In this document: positions 17,936-25,912 of the stretch, in pieces
Numbering within the stretch: the stretch's first letter is position 1
Layout: each line of letters opens with the position of its first letter
Assembly (NCBI GenBank): GCA_963829485.1
Contig: CAWHIK010000007.1
Span: forward strand, 186,001-250,000
Direction of reading: 5' to 3'
Origin: JBGPQJ01 sp963829485
GTDB taxonomy: Bacteria > Chloroflexota > Anaerolineae > Anaerolineales > Villigracilaceae
DNA: 64,000 bases
The notes under the pieces: model-generated
Told to the model about the DNA's origin: nothing
Database searches by the model: none
Seen by the model: only the letters and a program-made list of their open reading frames with translations
Position numbers and translations under genes: made by a program

Positions 17936-19255
17936 TTGCGCACGCTGGACCTGCTTCGCCTGATTTGGGACAACCTCCGCCGCCAGCGGGGGCGCGTCGC
18001 GTTGACCGCCCTGGGGGTGGTGATCGGCACTGCATCCATCGTGATGCTCGTTTCGCTTGCGAGCGGGCTGCAGCAGAGCATCATCAACCAGTTCTCCAGC
18101 ATGGGGTCGCTGACCACTCTTTCCGTGCAGATGAACTACGGCGGAGGAATGATGGGCGGCGGCGGGGGCGGCCCCATGGACACCGGAGGCGCGCCCACCC
18201 AGATCAAAAAGATCACCAACGCCACCATCCGCGAGATCGAAGCGATACCCCGCGTCAGCAAGGTGATCATCCGTTTGATGGGCGAAACCGGCGGACCTAT
18301 ACGGGTGGGGAAGCTGGAGACTTATCCGGGTTACATGGGGTTGAGCGTTAACGACCTCGGCCTGCTCGATATCCCGATGCAGGAGGGCACCAACGTCATT
18401 AAACGCGGGGAAGCGGTCATCGGAGCGGATGTCCTTAAGAATTTTTACAATCCATACGGCCGCCCGGGTGACCCGCCCCCGGAACCGCCTGATCTCCTCA
18501 ACAAACGGGTGTCCATTACCCTTTACAAATACACCCAGGAGGGCGAGCCCATCACCAAGATCGTCGATGTCAAAATCGTGGGTATCATCAAGGAAATGAC
18601 CGAGTACAGCTGGGCGATGGTGATGCCCATGAGCGATGTGGAAGCCTGGAACGAATGGGGCCGCGGCAAGCGCATCAACCGGAACCAGGAAGGGTATCCC
18701 GAGCTCATTGTCAAGGTCAACAGCATGGACAGCGTGCTGCCCGTCGCCGACGAGATCAAGGATATGGGTTACATGGTCTATACCCAGATGGAATTTGTGC
18801 GCCAGATCCAGAGCACCTTCACCATCATGCAGATCGTGTTTGGCGGCATCGGCGCCATCGCCCTTTTTGTGGCGGCAATCGGGATCGCCAACACCATGAC
18901 CATGGCCATCCTTGAGCGCACGCACGAGATCGGCTTAATGAAAGCGGTCGGGGCGACCAACCGCGATGTCCTGGCTATTTTTCTCGGCGAATCCGCCGCC
19001 ATCGGCTTTGTCGGCGGAGTGCTGGGCTCTGTCCTGGGCTGGGGGATGAGCAAGTTCTTTGATCAGATCATGGGACAGGCAATGTCCGGTTTCATGTACC
19101 TGCCGCCCGAAGCGATGCAGAATGCCGCCCAGACCCCCATCTGGCTGATCGTGTTCGCGATCGCCTTTGCCACGCTGATCGGACTGCTCTCCGGCCTGTA
19201 CCCCTCCATCCGCGCTGCGATGATGGAGCCGGTGGTCGCGCTGAAATACGAATAG
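17936..19255 (+). CDS. MacB/FtsX-type ABC transporter permease
   Basis: The 439-residue protein begins at a TTG (17936); no ATG lies nearby in frame. It has an N-terminal helix (ALTALGVVIGTASIVMLVSL), a large extracytoplasmic MacB periplasmic core domain (about 50-290, with a Gly/Met-rich insertion near residue 65) and three C-terminal helices, the FtsX domain, containing LERTHEIGLMKAVGATNRDV. This is the standard MacB/LolC topology. Together with the ATPase it should form a tripartite-like or lipoprotein/peptide exporter. Intact. Confidence 0.88.
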   Translation: MRTLDLLRLIWDNLRRQRGRVALTALGVVIGTASIVMLVSLASGLQQSIINQFSSMGSLTTLSVQMNYGGGMMGGGGGGPMDTGGAPTQIKKITNATIREIEAIPRVSKVIIRLMGETGGPIRVGKLETYPGYMGLSVNDLGLLDIPMQEGTNVIKRGEAVIGADVLKNFYNPYGRPGDPPPEPPDLLNKRVSITLYKYTQEGEPITKIVDVKIVGIIKEMTEYSWAMVMPMSDVEAWNEWGRGKRINRNQEGYPELIVKVNSMDSVLPVADEIKDMGYMVYTQMEFVRQIQSTFTIMQIVFGGIGAIALFVAAIGIANTMTMAILERTHEIGLMKAVGATNRDVLAIFLGESAAIGFVGGVLGSVLGWGMSKFFDQIMGQAMSGFMYLPPEAMQNAAQTPIWLIVFAIAFATLIGLLSGLYPSIRAAMMEPVVALKYE

Positions 19256-19449
19256 CACGCGCATTAACCCCGAAAACAATACAGTTGAAAATTAATAGGC
19301 AGGTTTTCATTTCGCTGCCGGCTAAACCCCTTTGATGATCAGCGAGGTGATAATAAACAAATTCCCATAACTCGACCTGTCTTGCCCGGCTTTAGTCTCC
19401 CAGCCTAGCCGAGTTTTAGCCACAAGGCTCACATCCTGCACCCAGTGAG

Positions 19450-19845
19450 CTACTGTTTTCGACCGGTGGCGACCAGCAGGCTGCATACCAGCAGCACGAG
19501 CGCCACGGGAGCCCACAACATCCGCTCGACCGCGCTGGGGGTTATCAGGTTGAGCACCAGGCTGACCGCAGCGAAAGCCACGACCACCCATACCATCCAC
19601 CTCGAGACGCGCTCCCACCTTCGCAGGGCAATGCCAGCCCGCGCCAGCACGATACCGGCGAAACCCAACAGGATTCCCGCCTGGATGAGCGCAGCGACGC
19701 GCATTTCCGGCGGGAACTGGCCGGGAAAGGCTCCGCCCATGGCGTACGCTCCCCACGGCGCCCCAAGCGCCAGCGCGATCTGGAACGCCACCACGATGGC
19801 TGTCGCTGCCGCATACACGATCCCTGCAATACGCCTGATATCCAT
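19450..19845 (-). CDS. Four-helix membrane protein, unknown function
   Basis: ATG 19845 has an AAGGA site nine bases upstream and is preferred over the ATG at 19854. The product of about 131 residues has four hydrophobic segments (about 5-27, 49-68, 80-98 and 107-125) joined by short loops and no catalytic motif. The gap 19256-19449 after the convergent exporter permease gene shows no further gene. Confidence 0.6.
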   Translation of the reverse strand: MDIRRIAGIVYAAATAIVVAFQIALALGAPWGAYAMGGAFPGQFPPEMRVAALIQAGILLGFAGIVLARAGIALRRWERVSRWMVWVVVAFAAVSLVLNLITPSAVERMLWAPVALVLLVCSLLVATGRKQ

Positions 19846-19896
19846 TGGTTCCATCCTTCGGTTAGGTTATTGTCTCAAGTTCCGTGCCTGGCAGGT

Positions 19897-20392
19897 TTAC
19901 TGGTCGCTTAAAAAGCTCTCCACATCCTTGATGAATTTCAAGGTCGCGCTTTCGATCTGTTTCGGTTAATTTATCCAGGTCGCTGAAATCCGGGGTGTCC
20001 ACCAACACGCTCTCGATGATCGAATCAACGCCTTTCGTGGTGGGGACGAGATGGTACTTATTCCAGCCGCTTTCTTTTATCAGGTTCCAGTATTTTGTCT
20101 GAACCTGCTTGTTATACCCCGCCAGCCAGACTTCAAATCGGAAGGTTTCATGGACAAATACGATCGCAACTTTTAGTTTGCGCTGTTTGAATGACGCCGG
20201 AAAGAAGGAAAAATAGGTCATATCCATGTATCCGTAATAGAGGCTCCCGGATACGAAATAATCAGGATATTTGTTTTTAAAATCCGTCATCAGACCCATC
20301 ATGTATTCCATCAATCCTTTATAAGCCTTTTGAATAGCCCCCTTCGCCAGCTGTCTTTTGTATTCAGACATATTCTCGTGGAATGATCCCAT
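19897..20392 (-). CDS. DUF7000-like conserved protein, with one frameshift near its end
   Basis: The protein starts MGSFHENMSEYKRQLAKGAI and contains YYGYMDMTYFSFFP, KLKVAIVFVHE and RFEVWLAGYNKQVQ, blocks I recall from a conserved family (DUF7000) of unknown function. The uninterrupted frame continues to 19862 with nonsense-like residues (DRKRDLEIHQGCGEL). One extra base near 19967 explains this: in the shifted frame the end reads IESATLKFIKDVESFLSDQ and stops at 19897, as expected for the family. This is the only clear frameshift in the first 28 kb. Confidence 0.75.
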
Positions 20393-20512
20393 GGTTGCTC
20401 CTTTCGTTTACTTTGGGAGGGTTAACCTTTTATCGCGAACGCCTCTCGAGCGCTTAGGATCAAGATTGTGCGGGAGGCGATATTCTTTTCAGCACGTCCC
20501 AGCTGGATAAGC

Positions 20513-21214
20513 CTATCGCCCGACCAGAACAAACCATATCACCAGGAAAAGGACATTCGGAAGGACCACAAGCAGGGTGATGATGATTGATGACGTCAGA
20601 GCCTGTCTGAGGTAATCAACCAACGACAAGGCAAACACAATAATACCGATATAGGCTGTCGATTTGTTGAATAAAATGCTCCGCAGCATGACCGAGGAGA
20701 TGATCAATCCCGCAACGGATACCAGGAAGAGACCCATGTTGAATCCACCCACGGCGCGTTGACCCGTATTGGCAAGTACGGTCTGTCCTGCCGCCAGGAG
20801 CGTCGCTCTCTGCGCGTCTGTCGCGGCAGCAGCATACTGGCCGCTAAGGGAAAGCATAGTGAAGGGATTGTTCGTCGCGAAGAAGATCCCGATCCCCAGC
20901 AAAGCAAAGGCCAGGGCGATGAGCATAAGACCTTCATTGGCTTTTCTGAGCGCAGCGTAGAGGGCGAGAAAGACCAACGCGAACATGATGTACATCGGAA
21001 CTTCCAGACCCCAGAAGTCCATCAGCCCGATGACCGGATTGCTCTGGAACAGCATAAACCATCCGCTAATTGTTTCGGGCTGCGGGTAGAAGATAAACCC
21101 GACCACCTCTGCCAGGGTTAAAACGGCCACGATGATGGCGGCAACACCACCGAGTTGATAAAGGCTCTTATAGGCCGGCTCAACGGTTTCTGCGCTGGTA
21201 TCGTGATTGCCCAT
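20513..21214 (-). CDS. DUF4386-like polytopic membrane protein
   Basis: The 233-residue protein has about six transmembrane helices (first LGGVAAIIVAVLTLAEVVGF). The loop containing NPFTMLSLSGQYAAA and the following ATDAQRATLLAAG is characteristic of DUF4386-like proteins as I know them. No enzymatic motif. It stands alone between the DUF7000-like gene and the solute-binding lipoprotein, all on the minus strand. Confidence 0.65.
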   Translation of the reverse strand: MGNHDTSAETVEPAYKSLYQLGGVAAIIVAVLTLAEVVGFIFYPQPETISGWFMLFQSNPVIGLMDFWGLEVPMYIMFALVFLALYAALRKANEGLMLIALAFALLGIGIFFATNNPFTMLSLSGQYAAAATDAQRATLLAAGQTVLANTGQRAVGGFNMGLFLVSVAGLIISSVMLRSILFNKSTAYIGIIVFALSLVDYLRQALTSSIIITLLVVLPNVLFLVIWFVLVGR

Positions 21215-21286
21215 TAGCCAATCCTCATCTTAGTTGAATCGAGTCACGACCACGGATCTCATTATCCGCGCCCGGCAACATTGCAG

Positions 21287-22579
21287 TTACGGTTGAGCGT
21301 TACCGCTGAAGATCTCCTCAGCTTGTGTTTGTGCCTCGTCCAGCGCCGTTTGCACATCGACATTTTCCAGGACGACCCGCCGCGCAGCCTCCTGAAACAG
21401 ATTGGAAACATCCGATGTTCTTGGGTCCTGGAGAAACGACAGGCTCAGGAATGGCATATCCGCCGGCAGTCTTTGGGCAACGGCCAGTGTGTCAGGGGCG
21501 GCGCGCAAGGCATATTCGTCCGAATCGATCTGCCAGGTCAGGGGCGGGATCAGGTTCAGTGAGGCATCCTGGCGCTCCAAAAGATAATTGATCCAAAGCC
21601 ATGCCGCCTCGGGGTTGGGCGAATACTTTGTGATGAAGTAACCATCCTGGTAGGAAGGGGCACTTCGTGCGTCCGGAGAGGATTCGTCCACTCTCGGCAG
21701 CGGGAGTACCCGCCCTTCTATGGTGTAGGAATTCGCAAAACCGAACATGTCCATCCAGTTCAACCAAAATCCACAGAGGCTGGATCCCACTTGTTGATAG
21801 GTTTGAAACTCGTTACTTGTCACTTTTGGCGCCAGGGCATATTCGGACCACAGTCGGGCATACCAGGCGAGGGCTTCTGCATTGGCCGGGCTGTTGAGTG
21901 TCGGCTTTGTGGGTTCAGGCATTTGGTCGAAGATCCCGCCGCCAAACATGTAGGCGAAGGCGACAGGGTCGTAAAACAGCGGGGTCGTACAAAAACCATA
22001 GGAAAGGTTACCGGATTCGATGGATGCACTCGGATTGTTGACCTGCCTGGCGCTCGCCAGAAAATCCTCCAGGGTATAGTCGGGGTCAGGAGGGGTGGCG
22101 GAGGCGGCTCTGAATCGAATGTTCTCATAGTACATCACAACCGGGTCGAGTCCCGCCGGCACGCCCAGCTGGCGTTGTTTATATTGAAGCGCCTCCAGTG
22201 ACCCCGGGAAGAAATCCTGGCTGGGGAAGGTCTCGCTGTCCGACAGGAAATCGTCCAGCGGGAGAATGGCATCTAGCTGTTCCTGCCCCAGAAAATTGAT
22301 TTTAACCCGCACAATATCCGACTCCTCGAATTGTTCCAGAAGGAAATCGCCTCCACCAACCTGTTCGCGCAGGGAGACCGGCACCAGCTCGATCGTGAGA
22401 TCGGGATATTGTTCATGGAAATCGTCCGCCAACGCCTGAAAATCAGAATCATGACCGGCATAGGCAAACCGGATTAGTGTCGGCTCGGGGGTGGGAGGGG
22501 GCGTCGGCGCGGGTCCGCAGGCAGTGAAGAAGATAACCATAAGCGAAAGACAAAGCCCATTTCGAAGTGATGCGTTCAT
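21287..22579 (-). CDS. Orphan extracellular solute-binding lipoprotein (ABC, family 1)
   Basis: ATG 22579 is preceded by AAAGGAGG at good spacing and gives a 430-residue lipoprotein with lipobox FTAC (Cys near residue 20). A Pro/Thr spacer (PAPTPPPTPEPT) leads into a family-1 (sugar-type) binding fold: FAYAGHDSDFQALADDFHEQYPDL, LPLDDFLSD, and AWLWINYLLERQD near the C-terminus. No permease or ATPase genes lie nearby, so its partners must be encoded elsewhere. Ligand unknown, possibly an oligosaccharide. Confidence 0.82.
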   Translation of the reverse strand: MNASLRNGLCLSLMVIFFTACGPAPTPPPTPEPTLIRFAYAGHDSDFQALADDFHEQYPDLTIELVPVSLREQVGGGDFLLEQFEESDIVRVKINFLGQEQLDAILPLDDFLSDSETFPSQDFFPGSLEALQYKQRQLGVPAGLDPVVMYYENIRFRAASATPPDPDYTLEDFLASARQVNNPSASIESGNLSYGFCTTPLFYDPVAFAYMFGGGIFDQMPEPTKPTLNSPANAEALAWYARLWSEYALAPKVTSNEFQTYQQVGSSLCGFWLNWMDMFGFANSYTIEGRVLPLPRVDESSPDARSAPSYQDGYFITKYSPNPEAAWLWINYLLERQDASLNLIPPLTWQIDSDEYALRAAPDTLAVAQRLPADMPFLSLSFLQDPRTSDVSNLFQEAARRVVLENVDVQTALDEAQTQAEEIFSGNAQP

Positions 22580-22647
22580 ACGAATAACCTCCTTTTTACG
22601 AGGCATTATCCCCCTAGGTTGCCATCATTTTGACCTTGCCCGGTGAG

Positions 22648-22863
22648 TTACATGTTGGCAAGAAATAATACAGTCGCTGCTAAAACCAGACCGGCTGCGA
22701 TCAACGCGATGAGAACATAAATCGCGACGCGACCTAAAGCACGACCCGCCAAAGTGACCACAGGCCGGCCTCCATGCCAATCGATATCGGATTTGCACAC
22801 ACTGCACATGGCGCTGCCCTCCAGAAGCGGCGCGGCGCAGGCAGGACATTGATAGGTGACCAT
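22648..22863 (-). CDS. Zinc-ribbon membrane-anchored small protein
   Basis: The 71-residue protein has an N-terminal zinc ribbon (CPAC at 6-9, CSVC at 20-23) and one C-terminal transmembrane helix (about 48-69). Small proteins of this design are common in Chloroflexota and Actinobacteria and have no assigned function. It follows a second cysteine-rich small gene on the same strand, possibly in one transcript. Confidence 0.55.
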   Translation of the reverse strand: MVTYQCPACAAPLLEGSAMCSVCKSDIDWHGGRPVVTLAGRALGRVAIYVLIALIAAGLVLAATVLFLANM

Positions 22864-22938
22864 TCAATGCTCCGTTTCTCTAATAAACTACAAGTCTCAA
22901 GGACCGTGCCTCGGGACGGTCGATCAGGAAAATCGTTT

Positions 22939-23130
22939 TCATCTCTCTTTGTCTGCTTTTGGAACTGACTGGCGGTCCAATCTCGCCTCTGATGCAGGCT
23001 CAGGCGGAGCTGCCTGGGTGGCGCTCCAACATGAATAGCAAAGATAGTATTTTCCATGTTCAGGGCTTTTTACCAGATAAGAAGCATGGTATTTCTTGCA
23101 GATCGAGCACCGCCGTAAAACTCTTCCCAC
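22939..23130 (-). CDS. Small cysteine-rich (zinc-binding) protein
   Basis: A 63-residue frame from a GTG at 23130 with AAAGG upstream. It contains CSIC near residue 8 and CYSC near residue 31 (KYYLCYSCW), a likely zinc site, and a Pro/Ala/Glu-rich tail. A good sigma70 promoter at 23192-23220 lies about 60 bases upstream, which supports a real gene. Not otherwise recognised. Confidence 0.45.
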   Translation of the reverse strand: MGRVLRRCSICKKYHASYLVKSPEHGKYYLCYSCWSATQAAPPEPASEARLDRQSVPKADKER

Positions 23131-23191
23131 CGTTACCTTTCTCTTTCCAAACGCGCAGTCAATCGTTCTTCATGTAAACTGCGACGATTCC

Positions 23192-23220
23192 ATTATACGG
23201 ATATTGCCTGCCAATCTCAA
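23192..23220 (-). promoter_or_regulatory. Sigma70-type promoter upstream of the small zinc-protein genes
   Basis: On the minus strand TTGAGA (23220-23215) and TATAAT (23197-23192) are 17 bases apart: five and six matches to consensus. It overlaps the very end of the MBL hydrolase gene (stop 23222), so the small genes downstream can be transcribed independently. Confidence 0.65.
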
Positions 23221-23221
23221 A

Positions 23222-23893
23222 TCAGATTTTTGCGAGATCCTCCATCGCGAACGGTTCTCCGTGACCCGGATAGACGAACCTAATTTTATAACTCCGCAAT
23301 ACTGCGAGACTGACACTGGCTGCCTCGGGATCGTCCATCAGGGAATTGAGCGCCGGTCCCTTCGTATTCTCGAATAGATCGCCGCAGAACAGGTCGCCCT
23401 CCGCCGTCAAAATGCCGATGGATCCCTTCGAATGCCCGGGCAGTGAGAGCACTTTCGCGTCGAGTCCGTGCGGGGAAAGGTCGTATCCGTCGTCGAGCAG
23501 AAGGTCGGGCGTGAAATGTTCGGACTTTCCGAACCCCGTAAAGAACGGGATGAGCGACCGGATGACGGCGTTCGGCTTCTTCCGGTTCTCGAACATATCT
23601 CCGCTCTCGCCCATGCCAGAATCAGCACGGTGCATAGCCAGCCTGGTGCCAAACGAGGAGCGGAGGAAAGCCGCATTCCCGGTGTGGTCGAAATCGCCAT
23701 GCGTGAGCAGTACCAGCCTGAGTGAGCCCGGGATGCAGCCGGCGTTGGCCAGCTCCTTGAGAAGCTGTTTGCGCGCGCTGGCGCTCCCTGTGTCGATGAG
23801 GAAATAGCCGGCCTCGGTGCGCAGCAGATAGCAATTGACGTTTCCCATCCGCATGGGCATCGGGAGGCTAAGCGTTGTGATAGGTTGTGCCAT
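23222..23893 (-). CDS. MBL-fold metallohydrolase
   Basis: The 223-residue protein has the metallo-beta-lactamase signature THGDFDHTGN (residues 64-73), a following His in LSLPGHSKGSIGI, Asp in EGDLFCGDLFEN and a final His in VYPGHGEPF, so all metal ligands of the fold are there. N-terminal VNCYLLRTEAGYFLIDTGS is typical of glyoxalase II-like hydrolases. Substrate unknown. The next gene (23906) lies 12 bp upstream on the same strand, suggesting co-transcription. Confidence 0.85.
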   Translation of the reverse strand: MAQPITTLSLPMPMRMGNVNCYLLRTEAGYFLIDTGSASARKQLLKELANAGCIPGSLRLVLLTHGDFDHTGNAAFLRSSFGTRLAMHRADSGMGESGDMFENRKKPNAVIRSLIPFFTGFGKSEHFTPDLLLDDGYDLSPHGLDAKVLSLPGHSKGSIGILTAEGDLFCGDLFENTKGPALNSLMDDPEAASVSLAVLRSYKIRFVYPGHGEPFAMEDLAKI

Positions 23894-23905
23894 AAGAGAT
23901 TCCTT

Positions 23906-24178
23906 TCAGCTTACCGAAGGAGTAACCCGCCTCGATTCCGTCAAGGGAGCGAAAGCGCGCAGCCCGCCGTCATCCACACTGCCGATGATGCGAATTGCAC
24001 CGTCAGGCTTGTGGTCCCACAGAATGTCGTATTCGATCTGATATTTCTTGCCCGATGCTCCTTCGACTTCGAGCGCGTCGCTCTCGCCGGTCCTTTTCGA
24101 GAGGACGTCATAACCCGAGGCTTCGACCTCGTCTAGAAAATCTTTTAGCAGGGACAGGGCTTCTTCGTTATCCATCAA
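23906..24178 (-). CDS. Hypothetical protein, 90 residues
   Basis: A soluble acidic protein (MMDNEEALSLLKDFLDEVEA...) with strands KKYQIEYDILWDHKPDGAIRI and a short polar tail. It overlaps the end of the upstream lipoprotein gene by four bases and precedes the MBL gene by 12 bases, so the three look like one operon. Family not recognised. Confidence 0.5.
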   Translation of the reverse strand: MMDNEEALSLLKDFLDEVEASGYDVLSKRTGESDALEVEGASGKKYQIEYDILWDHKPDGAIRIIGSVDDGGLRAFAPLTESRRVTPSVS

Positions 24179-24573
24179 CGAATTCCCGTATCGATATCGA
24201 TGTCAAGTCTCACCACTCCCTGATCGGTAATCTCGATCTCCACCGGTAAACTGGACGCCGTATCAATTCCGGCGTGGTTGATATCCACTACGTAAGTCCC
24301 GACAGGCAGTTTTCCCCGGTATTTGCCGTTCGCATCGATGGTTATCCGGGAGAACTCCGTCTTACCATCCTTCTTGAAAACAACCACTTCCCTTGCCGCA
24401 TAGACTTCGGGATTCGGCGTGGGTTCCGCTTCACCCTCGCGAATGACGGGCACGAGAGGTCCGATCGTCACGTGACCTTCGATGAACCCGAACGCCTGAG
24501 TACCCGGCGTACATGCGCCCAGCGCCCAGACACACAGGGATAAAACCGCCAGAAAGAAAAGTGAGCGATTCAT
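24175..24573 (-). CDS. Lipoprotein with carboxypeptidase-regulatory-like beta-sandwich
   Basis: The 132-residue precursor has a signal peptide with lipobox LGAC (Cys at about 20). The mature part, with GHVTIGPLVPVIREGE, EVVVFKKDGKTEFSRITIDANGKYRG and LPVGTYVVDINHAG, is a transthyretin-like/carboxypeptidase regulatory domain, often involved in surface adhesion or binding. A -10 box only 12 bases upstream suggests an almost leaderless message. Confidence 0.7.
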   Translation of the reverse strand: MNRSLFFLAVLSLCVWALGACTPGTQAFGFIEGHVTIGPLVPVIREGEAEPTPNPEVYAAREVVVFKKDGKTEFSRITIDANGKYRGKLPVGTYVVDINHAGIDTASSLPVEIEITDQGVVRLDIDIDTGIR

Positions 24574-24585
24574 ATTGTTCTATTC

Positions 24586-24591
24586 ATTATA
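24586..24591 (-). promoter_or_regulatory. -10 box with nearly leaderless start
   Basis: TATAAT on the minus strand ends 12 bases before the lipoprotein ATG at 24573 (CCGTATAATGAATAG context). The same CCGTATAATG core lies ahead of the epimerase-like gene at 25575-25580. No -35 consensus was found at either. Confidence 0.45.
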
Positions 24592-24653
24592 CGGCAGGTG
24601 TCCCGGGGGGTCGCTTGAGCCGCGCCTATTCGAACAACAGACGCTTTGAGCCA

Positions 24654-25568
24654 TCAGGAAGCTGACCAGCGGAAATGCCGGGCGACCTCGGATGAATAGC
24701 TGCTCCCCACGGTGGACTTGTTCTCCTCCAGCCAGGTCGAAAAACGGGTCTGCCCGTTGGGCAACTGCTCCGACGTCAGCATTTCATCCATCAAACCTTT
24801 GAGTTCATTGGAGGTGAGGAGCACATCGTTCAGAGCGAGGCTGATCAATCTGCCGAGCAAGATTCCGAGGGCAGAAGGCATTTTGACAAAGAACATCCGC
24901 CTGCCCATCGTGCCCGCCATCAAGCGGACCATCTCGCTGAAAGTGAACGTCTCCGGGCCGATGGCATCCACCGTGATGCCCGCATCGCCTTGAGAATGCC
25001 GGATGGCGATTTCGGCGAGGTCCCCGACAAAGACGGGCTGGACCCGGTAATCCCCGGAGCCAAAAATGGGGAAGGCAGGGCTTTTTCGAATCAGCCAGGC
25101 AATGTTATTGACAAGGATATCCTCCCTGCCGAAAACCAGCGTAGGCCGAACAATGGCATAGGGAACGCCGCATTCTTTGAGAATTTGCTCCTGGATTGCC
25201 TTGCCGCTGTAATACGGAAGAGACGAGTTGGGTGTTGCCCGGGTCACGCCGATGTGAACGATCCGTTTTACCCCCGCTTCCTTTGCACAGCGGAACAGCG
25301 TCCGCGTGTTCTCCAGCGCGGACTCGTAGGTCTGCCCGTCGTAGGGAAAGCGAATCCAATACGTGTTGTAGAGCACGTCCGCATCACGGAGGGTCGCGAC
25401 GAGTTGGTCCGGGCTGTCGAAATTGTAGGGGAAAGCCTTCACCGATGCGCCGAATGGATTCGGTTTATCCGGGTGTGTCGTGATGGTGCGCACCTCTTCC
25501 CCTCCCTCGAGGAGGGCTTTGGCGATGTACCTGCCGATGTATCCGAACGCGCCGGTGACGACCTGCAT
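24654..25568 (-). CDS. NAD(P)-binding epimerase-like protein (NDUFA9/NmrA-like atypical SDR)
   Basis: The 304-residue protein starts directly with the Rossmann motif VTGAFGYIGRYIA (GxxGxxG, residues 6-12), then AGVKRIVHIGVTRA, YYSGKAIQEQILKECGVPYAIVRPTLVFG and PVFVGDLAEI. These are features of the atypical short-chain dehydrogenases near the complex I 39-kDa subunit and YbjT. They bind NAD(P)H and act as sensors or epimerases. Not linked to the nuo operon at 40-55 kb. Intact. Confidence 0.8.
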   Translation of the reverse strand: MQVVTGAFGYIGRYIAKALLEGGEEVRTITTHPDKPNPFGASVKAFPYNFDSPDQLVATLRDADVLYNTYWIRFPYDGQTYESALENTRTLFRCAKEAGVKRIVHIGVTRATPNSSLPYYSGKAIQEQILKECGVPYAIVRPTLVFGREDILVNNIAWLIRKSPAFPIFGSGDYRVQPVFVGDLAEIAIRHSQGDAGITVDAIGPETFTFSEMVRLMAGTMGRRMFFVKMPSALGILLGRLISLALNDVLLTSNELKGLMDEMLTSEQLPNGQTRFSTWLEENKSTVGSSYSSEVARHFRWSAS

Positions 25569-25574
25569 GAATCC

Positions 25575-25580
25575 ATTATA
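25575..25580 (-). promoter_or_regulatory. -10 box immediately upstream of the epimerase-like gene
   Basis: TATAAT on the minus strand with only six bases to the ATG at 25568. Transcription would start at or next to the start codon, giving a leaderless mRNA, in line with the lack of a ribosome binding site there. Confidence 0.5.
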
Positions 25581-25666
25581 CGGTAAGTGCCCCAGACCTA
25601 TGAGATCTGAGGCACTTATTTATAGAGGTGGGTCCGGTTGGGACTCCCGGATGATTAGTATGGTAG

Positions 25667-25739
25667 TGGGCCCGGCTGGATTCGAACCAGCGACCAAGCG
25701 ATTATGAGTCGCCTGCTCTAACCGCTGAGCCACGGGCCC
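25667..25739 (-). tRNA. tRNA-Ile2 with CAU anticodon (lysidine type)
   Basis: A 73-nt cloverleaf on the minus strand, acceptor stem GGGCCCG with CGGGCCC, T-loop GGTTCGAATCC, anticodon loop CTCATAA giving CAU. The body GGTTAGAGCAGGCGACTCAT is nearly that of E. coli tRNA-Ile2, not initiator or elongator Met, so the C34 is expected to be modified by TilS to read AUA. CCA is not encoded. Confidence 0.85.
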
Positions 25740-25800
25740 TTTCAAATATCCGCGGCCAACTGCCAGCCTTTATAGCACGCCGACTGCTGACCGCTAGAGG

Positions 25801-25872
25801 AGCGGGAGACGGGATTCGAACCCGCGAATATCAGCTTGGAAGGCTGATGCCTTACCACTTGGCGACTCCCGC
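25801..25872 (-). tRNA. tRNA-Gly (UCC anticodon)
   Basis: A 72-nt cloverleaf on the minus strand: acceptor GCGGGAG paired with CTCCCGC, T-loop GGTTCGAATCC, anticodon stem CAGCC/AAGCTG region with loop CTTCCAA, anticodon UCC. CCA is not encoded. It lies 61 bases upstream of tRNA-Ile2 and is probably co-transcribed. Confidence 0.9.
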
Positions 25873-25912
25873 ATGGAGCATGATTTTACCGTGAGGCGCG
25901 CGCAGGGTCAAG

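Noticed and set aside
17201..18925. 574-codon minus-strand open frame
   Set aside because: Antisense to the CARDB-like and MacB-type genes; His/Asp-rich composition typical of a GC-rich shadow frame.
25667..25739. Elongator or initiator tRNA-Met for the CAU tRNA
   Set aside because: The body closely matches tRNA-Ile2, and the acceptor and D-arm differ from both tRNA-Met types.
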